From: Fibrobacteria bacterium
GTDB taxonomy: Bacteria > Fibrobacterota > Fibrobacteria > UBA11236
DNA length: 64,000 bases
Direction of reading: 5' to 3'
NCBI GenBank assembly: GCA_025360005.1
Contig: JANYDA010000006.1
Location: 62,001-126,000, forward strand
Under the pieces are notes generated by a model. It searched no databases. It had not been told where the DNA came from and was given only the letters and a program-made list of their open reading frames with translations. The position numbers and the translations under genes were made by a program. Positions 47,466 through 57,384 of the stretch are shown here, piece by piece (within the stretch, counting starts at the first letter, position 1; every line of letters starts with the position of its first letter).

Positions 47466-49277
47466 CTACTTCGCGGCTGGAGCGGCGGCAGGCGAGGCCG
47501 CGGCGGGTTTGGCCGTCTTGTCGCGTTTGTCCTGCTCACGCTGTCCGGGAAGGGAGGACCGGCGCTCCGATCCCTTGCCATGGCATTGCATTCCCTGGGC
47601 GCCGTCCGGCCAGCATAACCCGGTTTCCGGGCGGCAGGGGAATTGGAAGTGCAGCAACATGGGTTCCGGCGAAAAGGGTTGGCGTATTTTCCTTTTCGGA
47701 GGGATCAAGCTCGCCTCCGCCAGCACGGTGACGGTAGGGAGCAGATAGGCGCCATCCAACTGGGAATTGTCGCTGAATTTTCTCTGGGCCGGCACATAGG
47801 TTTCGATGACCTTGACGGGTTTCAACTCGCGTATATAGAGGCTGTCCGGGCTGTAAGGGTAGAGCAGCCTGCGCGGCCGGGTCCTGGATTTGGCCCACCG
47901 CATCACGCTATCCAGCACGCGGGCGCGGGAAGGCACCTTGATGGTTTCGCCTTCCGCCACCACCGGGTCACGGAAGGAAAAGGCCGAGATGGCTCCGGCT
48001 TCGCCATACGCGATGCGGATTTGGAATTCGTCCCCCAGCACCACGCGGTCGTCCAGTTTCCGGACATAGCGGCCTGCGTAATAAGCGGGCACGGGCGGGT
48101 AAACCTTCCCCTTGTCGCCGTCCGGGATCTTTTTCTGGACCATGGTGATCTCGAAATTGGCGAAGACGTATCGGTCCGCTTTTTCCTTGAGCAGGTTCTT
48201 GAGAATCGCATCGGTCTTGGTATGGATGAGGGAATCCGGGAGGAAGTCCTTCTCGCCCAGCATGGGAACGCCCTCGTTGGAATAGGCGATGTCGGAAGTC
48301 CCCGGTACATAGGCGATGGAGCTGCCGTTCTTGCCGCGATAGCGTATCACCACGTCGCTCGATTCCGGTTTGAGCGGATCCTTGAAGCCGAATTGGGACT
48401 GGAAGTATTTGATCTGTTCCTTGTTGAGCGGGCGGTCCGTAATCCGGTAGGTGCGGGCCGAAACGCTGTCATCCTTGGGCGGAGGCGGCCTGTTGCCGGC
48501 GCCTTTGAGGGAGTCCGCGCGCGCGGCCTTCTGCCCGGCGACCACCGAATCATTGGCGCGCTTTACGGCTGCGGCCAAGGTTCGCGCGGCCTTGAGGGAA
48601 TCCGCCTTGGCGGTTTTCAATGCGGAGGCCAGGGAATCCCTGCTCCTTTTTGCCGCAGCCGCTAGCACGGAGGCCTGTTTCAGAGAGTCCCGCCGGAAAG
48701 CCTTACGGGCAAGTAGGAGCGAGTCCCTGGTTCTGGCGGCGGCAATGGACGATGCCTTGGCGGCGGCGGCTACGCCGGCGGCGGTTTTGAGGGAATCCAT
48801 TCTGGCGGCCCGATGCGCGGCGAGGGAATCCTGTCTGGCCTTGTAATGGGTGGCGGTGGAATCCCGCACGAACTTCCTGCGCGCCAAGGATGAATCCCGC
48901 AAGGCTTTGCGATGCGCCAGGGTGGAATCCATCACGAACCTATTCCTGGCGTTGGCGGAATCCCGCATGCTCTTGGAGCGGATGGCGAGGGAATCCCTCA
49001 CGAATTTCCGGCGCAGCTCCAACGAGTCCCGCAAGGCCTGGGAATGGGCGGCGATCGAATCCTGGATGGCTTTACCGCGCAGGGCGATGGAATCCTTGGG
49101 GGGCGGCGCGGGGGCGTCCTTGGAGACGGCGATGCCTTGTCCGGGCGCGGCGGTTTGGGAAATGGCTACCGGTGCGGCCGCTGCGCCTGCCGTGGCCGCG
49201 ACCGGTTTGGGCGCATCCAGGGCGTGAAGCGGCAAAGCCATGGCGGCCAGAATCGAAAACAATACCACTCTAATCAT
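47466..49277 (-). CDS. Exported protein with ten perfect 11-residue repeats and a C-terminal beta domain
   Basis: A 603-residue protein I do not recognise as a family. Residues 1-20 are a signal peptide. Residues 61-170 are ten consecutive 11-residue units of the form [R/Q/K/M]-D-S-x-x-x-x-x-x-x-x, for example RDSLELRRKFV and RDSLAIRSKSM. Residues 170-285 continue as looser Ala/Lys helix with RDSL/ADSL spacing, including KRANDSVVAGQKAA. Residues 300-545 are a soluble, beta-rich domain (YRITDRPLNKEQIKYFQSQF onward). The C-terminal tail is Lys/Ala-rich. An 11-residue period suggests a hendecad coiled coil or surface rod. ATG 49277 starts the signal peptide. Confidence 0.7.
   Translation of the reverse strand: MIRVVLFSILAAMALPLHALDAPKPVAATAGAAAAPVAISQTAAPGQGIAVSKDAPAPPPKDSIALRGKAIQDSIAAHSQALRDSLELRRKFVRDSLAIRSKSMRDSANARNRFVMDSTLAHRKALRDSSLARRKFVRDSTATHYKARQDSLAAHRAARMDSLKTAAGVAAAAKASSIAAARTRDSLLLARKAFRRDSLKQASVLAAAAKRSRDSLASALKTAKADSLKAARTLAAAVKRANDSVVAGQKAARADSLKGAGNRPPPPKDDSVSARTYRITDRPLNKEQIKYFQSQFGFKDPLKPESSDVVIRYRGKNGSSIAYVPGTSDIAYSNEGVPMLGEKDFLPDSLIHTKTDAILKNLLKEKADRYVFANFEITMVQKKIPDGDKGKVYPPVPAYYAGRYVRKLDDRVVLGDEFQIRIAYGEAGAISAFSFRDPVVAEGETIKVPSRARVLDSVMRWAKSRTRPRRLLYPYSPDSLYIRELKPVKVIETYVPAQRKFSDNSQLDGAYLLPTVTVLAEASLIPPKRKIRQPFSPEPMLLHFQFPCRPETGLCWPDGAQGMQCHGKGSERRSSLPGQREQDKRDKTAKPAAASPAAAPAAK
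48768..49097 (-). repeat. Ten tandem 33-nt coding repeats (11-residue hendecads)
   Basis: Within the gene above, the motif GGAATCC or a close variant recurs on the plus strand every 33 nt (near 48789, 48822, 48855, 48888, 48921, 48954, 48987, 49020, 49053, 49087). In translation each unit is 11 residues and begins with xDS. Units share the D-S pair and a His/Arg at position 7 but differ elsewhere, so the array is old rather than freshly duplicated. Confidence 0.85.
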
Positions 49278-49315
49278 GCTGGGCTCCGCGGAAATTGGAA
49301 ATGGGGGTCGGCGGC

Positions 49316-50146
49316 TCAATACTGAGGCGAACCCAGGACCTTGAAGTAGTAATAACCGGTGTTGGCGATGGCGCGATTGTAATTGTGGTCCACGTACTTG
49401 AAGGCTTCCCGGCAATAGTCGAGTCCCCGGGAAGCGGGAACTTCCGCGGACAGGCAGCCCGGCTTTAAGCCCCTGGTAGGATAGAGCTGCTTATAGCCAT
49501 AATCGGATTCCGCATTGAAGAACGCGTTCAGCAGGCTTTGTTCGCCGCGCGTCCAGTTGTACCAAAACCGGTTATAGAGATCCCAACTTTGGGAATTATC
49601 GTAGACGAAGGATTCGAATCCGAGCATGGCCTTCAGGCCTTTGAAGGCGGGCTGCCAAACCGTGGCCGGATTGCCCCCATGGAACAAGGAACAGCTGTTG
49701 CCGATGAACCAGCGGTTGTACCCCACTCCAAAGCCGAGGTTGGTCGGGAAAACCTGTCCATAGTTTCCGCCGGCTCCCAGATACGGCGAGCCATCGAACC
49801 CATGCCCGCCATAATAAACGAAATCGCAGTACTCGCGGTTACCGGAAGCTTGGGAAGGGTTGGTGATGGCGCTCCAGGTAACGTCCTTGTTACGGACATC
49901 CAGGGCTATGGTGGGAGGGTTGGAAACCGGTCCTGCCGAGGGAGCCGAATACCCGTTGACATTGACGTTGGCGCCCCACCAGAAATTCTGGCCGGAGGCG
50001 ATCATGTAATTAAGGTTGGTGGTTCCCCCGCCGTTCCCCAGGTAATCGTCGATGGCGAAGGTTCCGATGTCCAGGGAAATGGGGAATGCTTTGGGCATGC
50101 CCAGAGCCAGCGTGGAAGCGGTCAGAGCGCAGAGGATTTTGGTCAC
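49316..50146 (-). CDS. Exported His/Cys protein, caspase-like (DUF6345-like)
   Basis: A 276-residue protein with a signal peptide (1-22). The core has FVYYGGHGF (candidate catalytic His in GGHG) and, about 45 residues later, NRWFIGNSCSLFHGG (candidate catalytic Cys in NSC), followed by W...FKGLKAMLGFESFVYD. His-Gly and a downstream Cys after a beta strand is the layout of clan CD (caspase-like) peptidases and of DUF6345 proteins. Several further Cys could form disulfides (GCLSAEV, DYCREAF). Whether it is a peptidase is inference. It lies 38 bp upstream of the repeat-protein gene on the same strand. Confidence 0.6.
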   Translation of the reverse strand: MTKILCALTASTLALGMPKAFPISLDIGTFAIDDYLGNGGGTTNLNYMIASGQNFWWGANVNVNGYSAPSAGPVSNPPTIALDVRNKDVTWSAITNPSQASGNREYCDFVYYGGHGFDGSPYLGAGGNYGQVFPTNLGFGVGYNRWFIGNSCSLFHGGNPATVWQPAFKGLKAMLGFESFVYDNSQSWDLYNRFWYNWTRGEQSLLNAFFNAESDYGYKQLYPTRGLKPGCLSAEVPASRGLDYCREAFKYVDHNYNRAIANTGYYYFKVLGSPQY

Positions 50147-50177
50147 TTTGAATTTTCTCCTGTTTAGTCCGGCCCGC

Positions 50178-51077
50178 CTATGGGGTGCCGGACCGTATCG
50201 AAAGCGAGGCCGCGGAGGGGGAAGTAAACAACCTTTCGCCCAAGGAAAGCGTGGGAAGCCTGGTATTCTGACCGGGCATTACCGCGCTTGGTTCGATGAG
50301 CACCTCGTAGACTTCCAATTGATTCCTTTTCGTGTCTCCGTCCGGGTGTGAAATCCGTAACAGCCGCAGTGGATATGTTCCGCCTGGAATGGGCCCGATT
50401 TCAACTATGGAGTCGAACCCGATTTTCCAAAAGTAAGGCGATCCGGGAATATAGAAACACCATTCCATTTTTCCCTCGCTATATCCGCCGAAGTTGAACA
50501 GGGAAGAGTCCACCATCCCTTTGTAAGAATATTTGGGCCTCAAAAGGGGGAAGAAGGTATCCGGATGCCTGGAGAAGGGCGAATTCAAAAAGGTTTTTCG
50601 GGAGCGGGAGTAGTGGAATCCAATCATCAGGCACTGGGCCGTATCGGTTTCGATTCGCAAGGTGAAGAGGACCGAATCGCTATTCCCTTTTTGCATTCGG
50701 GAGAATTGTTCCGGAAGAAAAACCATCGAATCGGCATTCTGGAACGGAAAGGAAAGAACCGGGATCGAATCCAGGGCGGGAATGCGGCCTTCCGGAAATA
50801 AGGAAACCCGGCCCGAAATTCGTTCCGAAATCCTGTAGTTGCTGAAATGAAGGACAAGAATGGAATCCGCCCGGCCCGCGATCGATAAGCGGGTGCTGTC
50901 GCCCGCATCCTCGCTCGGCCAATTGGTGCTGGAAGAAGCCCCGGCGAGCAAATCCGGATCCTGGATTCCCGTATCCTGGGTCGATAGGGAGGCGTCGTTC
51001 CCGGCCGGCTGCATACAACCGAACAGGAGGAAGAGCATCGGGGCGAATAATTTTTTCATGGTGACGTTCCGGGTCAT
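50178..51077 (-). CDS. Lipoprotein of unknown function, coupled to the TIGR02147 gene
   Basis: A 299-residue protein with a lipoprotein signal (MKKLFAPMLFLLFGC, lipobox FLLFGC). The remainder is beta-rich with Ser/Asp-rich loops (LHFSNYRISERISGRVSLF, then FTLRIETDTAQCLMIGFHY) and no known domain. ATG 51077 overlaps the stop of the TIGR02147 gene (ATGA), so the two are translated together; ATG 51059 is an alternative start nearer the signal. Such TIGR02147-plus-exported-protein pairs recur in Fibrobacterota genomes as far as I recall. Confidence 0.68.
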   Translation of the reverse strand: MTRNVTMKKLFAPMLFLLFGCMQPAGNDASLSTQDTGIQDPDLLAGASSSTNWPSEDAGDSTRLSIAGRADSILVLHFSNYRISERISGRVSLFPEGRIPALDSIPVLSFPFQNADSMVFLPEQFSRMQKGNSDSVLFTLRIETDTAQCLMIGFHYSRSRKTFLNSPFSRHPDTFFPLLRPKYSYKGMVDSSLFNFGGYSEGKMEWCFYIPGSPYFWKIGFDSIVEIGPIPGGTYPLRLLRISHPDGDTKRNQLEVYEVLIEPSAVMPGQNTRLPTLSLGERLFTSPSAASLSIRSGTP

Positions 51078-52015
51078 AGCGTATTGGGAATGATTTGGAA
51101 TACCACCGTGCACACTTTGTCCGTGCCTTTATCCTTCGCCAGAACATCCTGGATCTCCGCTTGGAAAACGGAGAATTTCTTGCGGATGGTTTTCAGGCTT
51201 TCATTGGAAACCGTGGTCACCTGCGTGCTGAAGGCTTTGAATTTGGTAATGTCGTCGCGCGCCAGGTCGTTCGTCAAGGCCTGGATTTGGCGGTTGTATT
51301 CCAGGGCCACCTCGCCGCCGAAACCGCCCGAGACCAGATGGTTGCGCGTGAGCGCGTAGCCGCGATCGGATTTCCTGACCAATTCCAGTTCCATCAGGAT
51401 ATCGATGGCTTCCTGGACCTGGGCTTCCGACAAGGGAGGATAAAGTTCCGCGGCTATTTCCCTGGGCGTGGACTTCTTCTTATCCAATCCCAGGTAGCTG
51501 AATACCACCGCGTAATGCCATTTGGCGTAGTATTTATGCTGGTTCTCCCGCACCACCCATGGTTTGGAATGGAGGAACCTGGAGAGTTTCTCGAACAAGA
51601 AATCCCTCTCTAGGTCCTTTTTGGCCTGGTTGTGCTGTACGAGCAGATCGAAATATTCATTCTCTTTGTCGCCCAGGGAAAGCGCGGCCGCGCAGCGAAC
51701 GCGCAGCTTGGGACCCAGATCGCGCTGGCCTTGGATGACGGCGTATAGGATTCCCGTCGATCCGAAATACTTCTGGGAGAAGGCCCGTTTGGAAAAGGAT
51801 GCATTGCCTTGCTGTCTCCATGCCACATACTCGTTCAAGAAGGACCGGTATTCCATGGACTGGAAAATATCCGGCTTCCCGATTTCGGCTTTAGGTATAA
51901 GAGAATTCAAAGGGCGACCCGGGAAAACAGGTTCTTGGCGATGAGGCGGATTATCCGCTTCAATCTGTGAGCGCCTTCCGGCAAGGGGAAAGGCCAGGGT
52001 AAAGGTCTTTTCCAT
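51074..52015 (-). CDS. TIGR02147-family protein, likely transcription regulator
   Basis: A 313-residue member of a family found as many paralogues in Fibrobacter and in some Myxococcota and Bdellovibrionota. From about residue 52: the KPDIFQSMEYRSFLNEYVAWR signature region, FSKRAFSQKYFGS with an HTH-like fold, VIQGQRDLGPKLRVRCAAAL, ENEYFDLLVQHNQAK, and a winged-helix-like C-terminal half (ELVRKSDRGYALTRNHLVSG). An extra 50-residue N-terminal part precedes the core. ATG 52015 (GGGGG upstream) is used. Binding DNA is inferred from the HTH-like segments. Confidence 0.8.
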   Translation of the reverse strand: MEKTFTLAFPLAGRRSQIEADNPPHRQEPVFPGRPLNSLIPKAEIGKPDIFQSMEYRSFLNEYVAWRQQGNASFSKRAFSQKYFGSTGILYAVIQGQRDLGPKLRVRCAAALSLGDKENEYFDLLVQHNQAKKDLERDFLFEKLSRFLHSKPWVVRENQHKYYAKWHYAVVFSYLGLDKKKSTPREIAAELYPPLSEAQVQEAIDILMELELVRKSDRGYALTRNHLVSGGFGGEVALEYNRQIQALTNDLARDDITKFKAFSTQVTTVSNESLKTIRKKFSVFQAEIQDVLAKDKGTDKVCTVVFQIIPNTL

Positions 52016-52129
52016 GCAACCCCCTTTTTCTGGGAGGAATCGGTTAAAAGTTACATACCGGACCGGCAATTCGGCAGTCTTTACCGTTTCGGGCCGCCTC
52101 GCACCGCGCCGGAACGAAGATTGGGAAGC

Positions 52130-52164
52130 TTAAAACGGAAAAGCGGTCCGCTGGGGGGACCGCT
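52130..52164 (-). terminator. Intrinsic terminator of korB
   Basis: On the minus strand AGCGGTCC and GGACCGCT form an 8-bp stem with a 7-nt loop, followed by TTTTCCGTTTT. A second GC-rich hairpin without a T-tract (CCCGGGGC with GCCCCCGGGG, 52213-52230) lies between it and the korB stop. Confidence 0.82.
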
Positions 52165-52242
52165 CGGCCCGGCTCAGGACCGCCTTTAGACGACTACGAG
52201 GAGAGAATTGATACCCGGGGCAAGCCCCCGGGGCCACGATCT

Positions 52243-53246
<1,004 letters not shown>

Positions 53247-53250
<4 letters not shown>

Positions 53251-55145
53251 TTTTGCGTCTCCAAAATCCGATGCAATTCCGATGCGAGATACGATACCTT
53301 GAAGGGCTTGCCCCTTACTTGATTGATGCCTTGGATCTGGATCCCGAAGGTGCCGCCCAAGAGCATCTTGAGCTGGCCCATGTTGAGCTCCGGAACGATG
53401 ACCCGGTCGAAGCCGTTCAGGATCTCGCCCAGGTTCTTGGGGAAGGGATTCAAGTAGTTCAGATGGACATGGCCCAGTTTAAGACCGGCTTTGATGCACT
53501 CTTCCACGGCCGTGGATACGGTGCCGAAGGTGCCGCCCCAGCTGACCACCAAGGCGTCGCCATCCTTGTGGCCGACCACTTCCGCCAGCGGGATGTCGTT
53601 GGCGATGCCGGCGATCTTGGCATGGCGTTCATTGGTCATGGCCTGATGGTTTTCCGGATCGTAAGCCACCGAACCCGTATTGCGCGCCTTCTCCAGGCCG
53701 CCGATGCGATGTTCCAACCCGGGCGTACCGGGGATGGCCCATTTGCGGGCGTTGCTGACCGGGTCCCGGGCATAGGCCTGGAAGGTTTCTCCGGCGACCG
53801 GAACGGCGAGATTGGTTTTCATGGCCGGGATGGCATTGTGATCGGGGATGAGCCATGGTTCCGAACCGTTGGCGATATAGCCGTCGGTGAGCAATACCAC
53901 CGGGGTCATGTACTTGAGGGCGATGCGGGCGGCTTCCACGGCCATGTTGAAGCAATCGCTGGGGGACTTGGCCGCCAGCACGGGAAGCGGACTGTCGCCG
54001 CTGCGGCCGAACATGACCATCAGCAAATCCGACTGCTCGGTCTTGGTCGGGAGGCCGGTGGAAGGACCGCCGCGCTGCACGTCCACGATGATGAGCGGCA
54101 ACTCGGTCATGACGCCCAGGCCCATGGCTTCCAGCTTGAGGCAGATGCCTGGGCCGGAAGTGGCGGTGACGCCCAGGCCGCCCGCATAGGCGGAACCGAT
54201 GGCGGAGGCGATGGCGGCGATCTCGTCTTCCGCCTGGAAAGTGATGACGCCGAAGTTCTTGTGCTTGGACAGGCCGTGGAGGATGTCCGAAGCCGGCGTG
54301 ATTGGATAGCTGCCGTAGAAAAGCGGCCGGCCGGATTTCTGGGAAGCGGTCAGCAATCCGAAAACCGTAGCCTCGTTGCCGGAGATCTTGCGGTACTTGC
54401 CTTGGGGCAGGGCCGCCTTCTTGACGCGGTAATGGGAGGTGAACAGTTCCACCGTATCGGCGAAATTGTATCCGGCCGTGAGCGCGCGCTTGTTGGACTC
54501 GGCGATTTCCGGCTTGTCCTTGTATTTGGTCTTGGGCCCGTACTTCTCGTCCAGCCACTTGAGAGTGTGGTTGAGGGGCCGATCGTACAGCCAGTACATC
54601 ATTCCCAAGGTGAAGAAGTTCTTGCAAAGCTCCGCGGACTTGCCCTTGAGGCCCGTCTCCTTGACCGCATTGATGGTCAGCTCCGTGATGTTGGCCCTGA
54701 TGACCCGGTAACCGGCGAGTGACCCGTCCTCCAACGGGTTGCTCTTCATCTCCGCCTTTTCGATGTCCTTTTCAGTGAAGCCGGCCTCGTCGATGAGGAG
54801 GATGCCGCCTTCTTCCAGGTCCATGACGTTGGCCTTGAGGGCCGCCGCGTTCATGGCCACCAGCACGTTCAGATCGTCCCCCGGTGTCTTGATGTCCTGC
54901 GAGGAGAAGTGGATCTGGTAGGCGCTGACGCCGGCGACGGTGCCGGCGGGGGCGCGGATCTCGGCGGGGAAATCCGGCATGGTGGCCAGATCGTTGCCGA
55001 AGATGGCGGAGGCATCCGTGAACTGCGTGCCCGTGATCTGCATGCCGTCGCCGGAATCGCCGGCGAAGCGGATGGTCACGGAATCCACGTCTATATGTGA
55101 TTTTTCGTTCGGAAAGATCGGAATGTTTTGAATGTCAGTCGACAT
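53247..55145 (-). CDS. korA: 2-oxoacid:ferredoxin oxidoreductase subunit alpha, gamma-alpha fusion (KorA-type)
   Basis: A 632-residue protein in which the gamma domain (residues about 20-195, VTIRFAGDSGDGMQITGTQF) precedes the alpha (pyrimidine-binding) domain, including YPITPASDILHGLSKHKNFG, FQAEDEIAAI and TSGPGICLKLEAMGLG. The C-terminal part (GGTFGTVSTAVEECIKAGLK) is the CoA-binding-like domain II. The fused gamma-alpha arrangement is the usual KorA of aerobes and many anaerobes. An oxygen-tolerant role in an oxidative TCA cycle is possible in this respiring organism. Confidence 0.93.
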
Positions 55146-55340
55146 AATTTGGAACGGCTCCAGCTGCGGGGATTTTTGTCATTGGGTCCGGGGGTAAGAT
55201 AGCAAAAACCGGATTTTTTCTCTCGGCAATTCTGCGGATTTTAGGACTCACGGGACCTGCCTTTTGGCATTTTCGATCCTGGAAATAAAGGCGACGAGAG
55301 CGTTCGTTTGCGTGCCGCGGACTCGGCGCCCCTGGCAAGT

Positions 55341-56561
55341 TTATTTCTTCAAGGAGTCGACTTCGCGCACCAGACTGGCCGGCAACCATTTGATGATACC
55401 GCCATTCCGGGGGGAATGCCATATCTCCAAATGGGTCCGCAACGAGTCGGGGCGCCGTTGGGAGGCATCCAGTTTGGCCAGATTGCCCACTGCGCCCAGA
55501 TAACCCAAAGGCAAATAGCCCGGCTGCGGATAAATCCGGCTCAATCCCCGGTATTCGGCCAGCAGATCCTCCTGTAGTCGGCGGGCGGAATCCAGATCGC
55601 CGTTGCGGAAGCGGAAGTCGGCGAGCATCTGCCGATAGGGCCGGTTGCCGGGGTAACGGGCCAGGAACGCTTGGATGGGCTGTATGCCGGCCTGGTAGCG
55701 GGCCGCATCATAATGGATCCACAGCAAGGATGTGCGCAGGATTTCCTTGAGGTAACGGGACTTGGGGATGGCCGCCTCCAATTGCCGCAGCGGGGCTTCC
55801 CTGTCCGCGCTGATGAAAGGCAGCCAGGCCACGCCTCTGAGCAAGGCCGCTTTGTAGTAGTCGTACAGGGCGATGGCCGCAGCGGCTTCGGCCCGATCGG
55901 ATAGCGGGGCCAGCAGGCCCACGGCTTTGCGCCCCAGGCGGGCTGCGCGAATGCGTCCGCCGGTGATGCTCGCTACGTAACTGAGTTGAAGCTCGGAGAG
56001 GCCGCGGTAGAGCGGGTAATTCGCATCCCGCCTGAAGAGGGAAGCGGATGAATCGGAAGCGCGGTCCAGCCCTTCCCAAAGCCGGGCGGCGGCGAAGAGC
56101 GCGGCAGTGTCCCCCAAATCGCCGAAGCGATTGATGCCTACCAGGCCGCGGAAGTAGGCGCGCGCAGGGCAATCGGGCAGACGGGACAAGATGCTGTCCG
56201 CGGCGGCATACTCTCCGCGATAGACTTGGTCCAGCCCGCGCAGGATGGCGGAGTCGTGCGCGGGTTCGTACAGGCCGGAGGCAAAGGAGGAGTCGGGTCG
56301 CACCATGGCGTCCGAACGCGGGGCGGGCGGGACCGACGCGGGCTTGGGTACCTGGTCCGGATGGCCATTACCAACGCCGGGTCGGTTTGCAACATATGGG
56401 TCCGCGCAAAGACCGATGGAGCCCAGGCAAACCAGCAGGAGAAATGCGAGGTGGGGTGCCGGATTTGTCCGCGGGCTATCGGTTGCCGCCGTATATTTGA
56501 GAGGGTTGGAATGGAAAAGGGGACGGCAGCGGCGGCATTCTAATGTAAATTTGGATGGCAT
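55341..56561 (-). CDS. Exported TPR-like protein of unknown function
   Basis: A 406-residue protein with an unusually long N-terminal region: 35 polar residues, then a hydrophobic signal (LAFLLLVCLGSIGLCADP). Residues 110-400 are helical repeats of TPR type (YRGEYAAADSILSRLPDCPA, YRGLSELQLSYVASITGGRI and FLARYPGNRPYRQMLADFRF). The C-terminal part has GYLPLGYLGAVGNLAKLD. No catalytic motif is seen. ATG 56561 is the only ATG before the signal. It lies only 1 nt from the divergent aroD start, so the true start may be different. Confidence 0.65.
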   Translation of the reverse strand: MPSKFTLECRRCRPLFHSNPLKYTAATDSPRTNPAPHLAFLLLVCLGSIGLCADPYVANRPGVGNGHPDQVPKPASVPPAPRSDAMVRPDSSFASGLYEPAHDSAILRGLDQVYRGEYAAADSILSRLPDCPARAYFRGLVGINRFGDLGDTAALFAAARLWEGLDRASDSSASLFRRDANYPLYRGLSELQLSYVASITGGRIRAARLGRKAVGLLAPLSDRAEAAAAIALYDYYKAALLRGVAWLPFISADREAPLRQLEAAIPKSRYLKEILRTSLLWIHYDAARYQAGIQPIQAFLARYPGNRPYRQMLADFRFRNGDLDSARRLQEDLLAEYRGLSRIYPQPGYLPLGYLGAVGNLAKLDASQRRPDSLRTHLEIWHSPRNGGIIKWLPASLVREVDSLKK

Positions 56562-56562
56562 C

Positions 56563-57384
56563 GTGGGTGAAAGTACAAAAAACCGATTTGGCGCCAGAAT
56601 CATCGGCATCGTCACCGCGGCCAACCATACCGATCCTGCTATTTGGAGCGCACTGGCGGAATGCGATACCGCCGAGTTCCGCGCGGACGGATTCCCCGCC
56701 GCCGCCATCGCGCGGGAAGCCCGTGATTTCAAACGGGAATGCCTGCGCCGGCTCGGCCGCCCCTTGGAAACCCTCTTGACCATACGGCTGAAACGGGACG
56801 GGGGCGCTTGGGCGGATTCGCAGGCCTCATTACGCGAGCCGGTATGGCGGGCCTTGGGCCTGGACGGCAGCGATCCGGCTTGCGATTGGATCGATGTGGA
56901 GGTGGAAGAGTTCGCATCCTTGCCGGCGCCTATGAGCAGCTTGCTGGCTTCCGGCTCCGCCAAACTGTTGCTTTCCCACCATGATATGGGGGAAACCTTG
57001 CCGCTACCGGGATTGCGGGCTTTGTCGCAAAGAATGCGCGCCTTCCATCCCGCCGGGATGAAATTCGCCATGACCTGCGCTTCCAAGGCGGAGCTGACAG
57101 AACTGATGGGTTTCGCCCGCGAAGTCGCGGCGGCAACGCCCAATGGCTGCGTGCTTTCCATGGGCGGCGCAGGCCGGGCCACGCGCGTGCTGGCTCCGCT
57201 GCTGGGCTGCCCTTTCACCTATGGCTATCTCACGGGAGGAGCCGTCGCGCCGGGCCAATTGTCCGCGCTCGAATTGGCGCGCTTCTACCGGGGGATTTCC
57301 GGTCCGCCCGCTGCGGGGAAAAACGATTCTCAACTATTGGATTGGGCCGAGGCCCGCATTGAGGGAGATATGCTTGCGGATTAA
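56563..57384 (+). CDS. aroD: 3-dehydroquinate dehydratase, type I
   Basis: AroD converts 3-dehydroquinate to 3-dehydroshikimate in the shikimate pathway through a Schiff base. The 273-residue protein has the family blocks AEFRADGFP near the N terminus, the LLSHHDMGETL block with the active-site His, and AGMKFAMT with the Schiff-base Lys. SMGGAGRATRVLAPLLGCPF and GGAVAPGQLS form the substrate lid. GTG 56563 is the best start before the first strand; TTG 56551 is the alternative. No other aro genes are adjacent. It overlaps the next gene by 11 nt. Confidence 0.88.
   Translation: MGESTKNRFGARIIGIVTAANHTDPAIWSALAECDTAEFRADGFPAAAIAREARDFKRECLRRLGRPLETLLTIRLKRDGGAWADSQASLREPVWRALGLDGSDPACDWIDVEVEEFASLPAPMSSLLASGSAKLLLSHHDMGETLPLPGLRALSQRMRAFHPAGMKFAMTCASKAELTELMGFAREVAAATPNGCVLSMGGAGRATRVLAPLLGCPFTYGYLTGGAVAPGQLSALELARFYRGISGPPAAGKNDSQLLDWAEARIEGDMLAD

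Noticed and set aside
48768-49097. Regular 33-nt spacing of GGAATCC-like words, resembling a CRISPR array
   Set aside because: The period is 11 codons inside an open coding frame, the repeat words are short and variable, and there are no constant direct repeats or cas genes.
53253-54722. 489-codon plus-strand frame opposite korA
   Set aside because: korA has complete domain motifs on the minus strand; the plus-strand frame is His/Gly/Asp-rich without any domain or start signals.
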